Shown here one piece after another: positions 21,649-24,557 of a stretch of 24,557 nt of DNA. The first letter of the stretch is position 1. Every line of letters starts with the position of its first letter. Both the position numbers and the translations under genes were made by a program. The notes under the pieces were generated by a model, which did not search any database, was not told the DNA's origin, and saw only the letters and a list, made by a program, of their open reading frames with translations. Source of the stretch: Flavobacteriales bacterium (lineage in GTDB: Bacteria > Bacteroidota > Bacteroidia > Flavobacteriales > BACL11). The stretch is from assembly GCA_002710495.1 (NCBI GenBank), contig PAKE01000018.1, positions 28,631 to 53,187 on the forward strand. Reading direction: 5' to 3'.

Positions 21649-24557
21649 ATGATAGATAGATTTATTAAATTCTTTTCTTCCATGAAATTTGTAGTGTTAT
21701 TATTACTGATTTTTGCATTTTCAATTGGATACGCAACTTTTATTGAAAATGATTTTGGAACGGACTCTGCTAAGGCTTTAATTTATAATACATGGTGGTT
21801 CGAACTTCTACTAATTATTCTTGGAATAAGTTTAATTCTAAACATGATTAAACACAAAGTGTTTAGGAAAGATAAGTTAGCGATACTTACCTTTCATTTA
21901 TCTTTTATATTAATTCTTTTAGGTGCAGCAATTACTAGGTATACTGGATATGAAGGGATGATGCAGATAAACAAAGGAGAAAGTAAAAATACATTTATAT
22001 CTGATGGTGTCTTCCTTCAGATTAAAGTACATGATAAAGATAATCAATATTCATTAGACAAAAACATGTACTTATCAGGAATTACAAAAAAATTTGACCA
22101 TATTCCAATTTTGAAAAATTTATTTTCTAATTATTTTTCAGTTTCTAATTCTGATCTGAAAAACAATTTCTTTATATCTTATTCTGATTTTAAGACTAAC
22201 CTAAAAGATTCGGTTTCTAAAGAGGTGTCAGGAATAACCTTATCTTCTTCCTCTAATTCAGAAAAGAAGGGAACAGAGCTCTCTGTAAATGAGTTTTCAC
22301 ACAAAGATATTCTTTTCGAAAAAGAAGTAAGATTTAAAGATGTCAACTTTACAGTAAACAATATACAGGATTCTTCAGTAAATTTTATTGTTGAAAATGA
22401 TAGAGTTAGCTGTGTTTCTGATTACAACATCTCTGTGACTACTATGCCTCCAACTGGTGATCCAGTAATTTTTATTAGCGGAACTGAATTTGAGATTAAG
22501 AAAATGTCCTTACTAGATATAAATGGTAATAAATATATGTTTGGAGATTTTTGTTACAATCAAGATACCGTTAGTTATTCTATGTCAGACAATATGGACA
22601 ATTCTGGTAACAATTCTAACAGAACAATAGATGAGTTAGCATTAGAAGTAAAAGTTGGTAATAAAACAAAGAAAGTAAACCTTAGAGGAACGAAAGGAAT
22701 TCCTCCAAGTTTTACCAAGTTCAAATTAGAAGATTTATATTTTACACTTTCTTATGGTCCTAAATATTACACATTACCTTTTAGTGTAAGACTAGATAGT
22801 GCGGAGGTAGATAAGTATCCAGGAAGCGAATACCCATCTTCTTATGCTTCACAAGTAACAGTTATTGATGGAGATAATATATTTCCTTTTAGAATATTTA
22901 TGAATAATATCTTGAATTACAGAGGGTTTAGATTTTATCAATCTAATATTGATACAGAAACTAAAAATCCTCAATGGACTGGACTTTCTGTTAATCATGA
23001 TTGGTGGGGAACTTTAATTACTTATGTAGGATACTCTTTAATGTTGCTCGGTATGATTTTAAGTTTTTTCTTTAAGAAGACTAGGTTTAATGCTCTGTCT
23101 AAGAAATTAAATAAACTTACAAAATCAACATTAATTATTCTATTCTCCCTGTTTTCGTTTAGTAGTTTTTCTCAATCTAATCATAATTATCTGGACTCGA
23201 TAGAAGAATATAAGATTAATGAAGATCATTCTGAAAAATTTGAGAGATTATTGATACAGCATGATGGAAGAGTAAAGCCAATTTCAACCTTCTCTTCAGA
23301 GATTATAAGAAAGGTTTCTAGGTCTGAAAAAATATATAATCAAACACCATCACAAGTATTATTAGGAATAATTTGCTATCCTGAAATTTGGTCTAATATT
23401 CCTTTATTGAGGATTCAAAACGAACAACTTCTTATAGAATTAAATTCTAAAAATGATTTAGTTTCTTTTAATTCATTATTAAATGTTGACGATATCTATA
23501 TATATTATGAGGAAACATCGTCTGCTTTTAACAAAGCAGAGTCAGAAAGAAGTAAGAGGGAAAAAGAACTTCTAAAGTTATGGGAACGTATAAACATTTT
23601 CTATTCTTTAAAGTCTACTCAAATAGAAAATTCATCATTAACTATATTTCCAGTTAAAAATATCGAAAAATGGACAACAAAATCAAATTTAAACGAATTA
23701 AAAATACCTAATGAAATAGTTGACTCTAATAGATCTATAAATGGATTAAATATTTATTTTGATATTTTAAAATTTTGTAATGACAAAAATAATTTTGAAG
23801 GTGCAGATAAACTTTTAATCATTATTCAGAAATATCAAATAGATAATGGAGGTGATTTAATCCCTGCAAAATGGAAATTAGATTTGGAAATTATGTATAA
23901 TAAATTAAATATATTTCATAAATTATTTTACTTTTATTTCTTTAGTGGATTAATATCTCTTATTTTAATTATCTTTCAGATGTTTTATAATAATAAGTGG
24001 GTCAATAAGAGTATTAGTATTATTAATTGGATAATTATTTCAGGTCTTTTTATTCATACTTTAGGACTTATTGCTAGATGGATTATTTCGAATCATGCCC
24101 CTTGGACTAATGGTTATGAGGCAATGATTTATACAGTATGGGCAACTATGTTAGCGGGATTAATATTTAGCAGGAAATCTGATTTAACTTTATCTGCTAC
24201 AACTTTAGTGTCTTCAATGTTATTACTCTTTACCTGGTTAAGTTATTTAGATCCAACTATAACAAATGTTGTTCCGGTATTAAATTCATATTGGCTCATG
24301 ATTCATGTTTCTGTAATTGTTTCATCATATGGATTTTTAATAATGGGAGGATTCTTAGGATTGTTATCTTTAATTCTAATGATACTTAAATCTAATAAGA
24401 ATAAAGAAATAATTAACTCGAAAATTTCTGAACTAACAATTATTAATGAAAAGACTCTTATAATAGGTTTGTTTATGCTTACAATTGGCACATTCTTAGG
24501 AGGTGTTTGGGCTAACGAATCATGGGGAAGATATTGGGGTTGGGACCCTAAAGAAAC
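21649..24557 (+). CDS. Cytochrome c biogenesis protein, ResB–CcsA fusion (3' end outside window)
   Basis: This is an open frame of 969 codons running off the right edge. The N-terminal ResB part has three early membrane helices (about 13-30, 45-65, 78-95), a large periplasmic domain and a fourth helix near 455-477. A signal-like hydrophobic stretch at about 493-507 (STLIILFSLFSFSSFSQ) leads into a second periplasmic region. The CcsA part starts with helices near 765. It has His803 and the HAPWTNGYEA motif (His816), His886 in WLMIHV, and the haem-handling WWD motif WGRYWGWDPKE at 959-969, cut by the edge. System II Ccs proteins carry haem out and attach it to CXXCH apocytochromes. Fusion of ResB and CcsA is usual in Bacteroidota. 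Confidence 0.93.
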   Translation, partial: MIDRFIKFFSSMKFVVLLLLIFAFSIGYATFIENDFGTDSAKALIYNTWWFELLLIILGISLILNMIKHKVFRKDKLAILTFHLSFILILLGAAITRYTGYEGMMQINKGESKNTFISDGVFLQIKVHDKDNQYSLDKNMYLSGITKKFDHIPILKNLFSNYFSVSNSDLKNNFFISYSDFKTNLKDSVSKEVSGITLSSSSNSEKKGTELSVNEFSHKDILFEKEVRFKDVNFTVNNIQDSSVNFIVENDRVSCVSDYNISVTTMPPTGDPVIFISGTEFEIKKMSLLDINGNKYMFGDFCYNQDTVSYSMSDNMDNSGNNSNRTIDELALEVKVGNKTKKVNLRGTKGIPPSFTKFKLEDLYFTLSYGPKYYTLPFSVRLDSAEVDKYPGSEYPSSYASQVTVIDGDNIFPFRIFMNNILNYRGFRFYQSNIDTETKNPQWTGLSVNHDWWGTLITYVGYSLMLLGMILSFFFKKTRFNALSKKLNKLTKSTLIILFSLFSFSSFSQSNHNYLDSIEEYKINEDHSEKFERLLIQHDGRVKPISTFSSEIIRKVSRSEKIYNQTPSQVLLGIICYPEIWSNIPLLRIQNEQLLIELNSKNDLVSFNSLLNVDDIYIYYEETSSAFNKAESERSKREKELLKLWERINIFYSLKSTQIENSSLTIFPVKNIEKWTTKSNLNELKIPNEIVDSNRSINGLNIYFDILKFCNDKNNFEGADKLLIIIQKYQIDNGGDLIPAKWKLDLEIMYNKLNIFHKLFYFYFFSGLISLILIIFQMFYNNKWVNKSISIINWIIISGLFIHTLGLIARWIISNHAPWTNGYEAMIYTVWATMLAGLIFSRKSDLTLSATTLVSSMLLLFTWLSYLDPTITNVVPVLNSYWLMIHVSVIVSSYGFLIMGGFLGLLSLILMILKSNKNKEIINSKISELTIINEKTLIIGLFMLTIGTFLGGVWANESWGRYWGWDPKE

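Noticed and set aside
22179..22361. Minus-strand 60-codon frame in the right-hand region
   Set aside because: The plus strand carries one uninterrupted ResB–CcsA frame from 21649, so this is a shadow.
24303..24491. Minus-strand 62-codon frame near the edge
   Set aside because: It is antisense to the conserved CcsA helices and the WWD region.
1..24557. Search for a defence, phage or mobile system
   Set aside because: No integrase, transposase, toxin–antitoxin pair, restriction gene or inverted terminal repeats were found, and all genes fit a stable chromosomal core.

Overview
The window looks like chromosome of a low-GC member of the Bacteroidota, most likely Flavobacteriales. The evidence is the gene content: a ResB–CcsA fusion, a DUF368–aroE–DUF349 block next to a phosphosulfolactate synthase homologue, a DPP IV peptidase, a DUF6913-like protein behind ligA, and a Wza/BY-kinase pair. 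Upstream gaps repeatedly carry exact matches to the Bacteroidota -7 promoter box TAnnTTTG. The genes show no obvious Shine-Dalgarno dependence. Coding is very dense: several genes overlap by 1-12 nt, and no gene-free stretch exceeds 300 bases. I see no tRNA, rRNA, CRISPR array, insertion sequence, phage gene or integration scar.

Layout, left to right. (1) 1-1505, + strand: the 3' end of ligA, a DUF6913-like protein, a secreted 2-Cys glutathione-peroxidase-family enzyme, and a 74-codon lipoprotein frame that starts at ATA where ATG is expected. These are overlapped stop-to-start. (2) 1551-3713, - strand: dipeptidyl peptidase IV, separated from (1) by a weak hairpin. (3) 3765-7320, + strand: a GlcD-type FAD oxidase, surE, a 3-TM small protein and lpxB (lipid A). 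(4) 7317-13481, - strand: a tight five-gene unit read comA-like > DUF368 (PopT-type undecaprenyl-phosphate transporter family) > aroE > DUF349 > uvrB. (5) 13564-16082, + strand: glmM and a cysteine desulfurase, overlapping by 1 nt. (6) 16071-20672, - strand: wza-like lipoprotein > BY-kinase/Wzc > NhaC antiporter, with 3-nt gaps. (7) 20817-21578, - strand: a DUF2520 Rossmann protein. (8) 21649 to the right edge, + strand: the ResB–CcsA cytochrome c maturation protein, cut by the window end.

Several genes converge on the cell envelope: lpxB makes the lipid A disaccharide, glmM makes glucosamine-1-phosphate for peptidoglycan and LPS, DUF368 probably recycles undecaprenyl phosphate, and Wza/Wzc export polysaccharide. 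The others are housekeeping for DNA repair (ligA, uvrB), aromatic amino acids (aroE), sulfur delivery, respiration, redox defence and periplasmic peptide degradation.

I did not find a convincing new multi-gene system. The most unusual items are the ATG-to-ATA lipoprotein start at 1281, the abutting divergent -7 boxes that form a 16-bp near-palindrome at 21617-21632, the phosphosulfolactate synthase homologue heading an envelope/DNA-repair operon, the hexanucleotide-encoded Tyr-Gly tail of the BY-kinase, and a perfect 10-bp hairpin over the glmM promoter. All assignments come from reading motifs; no database search was run.
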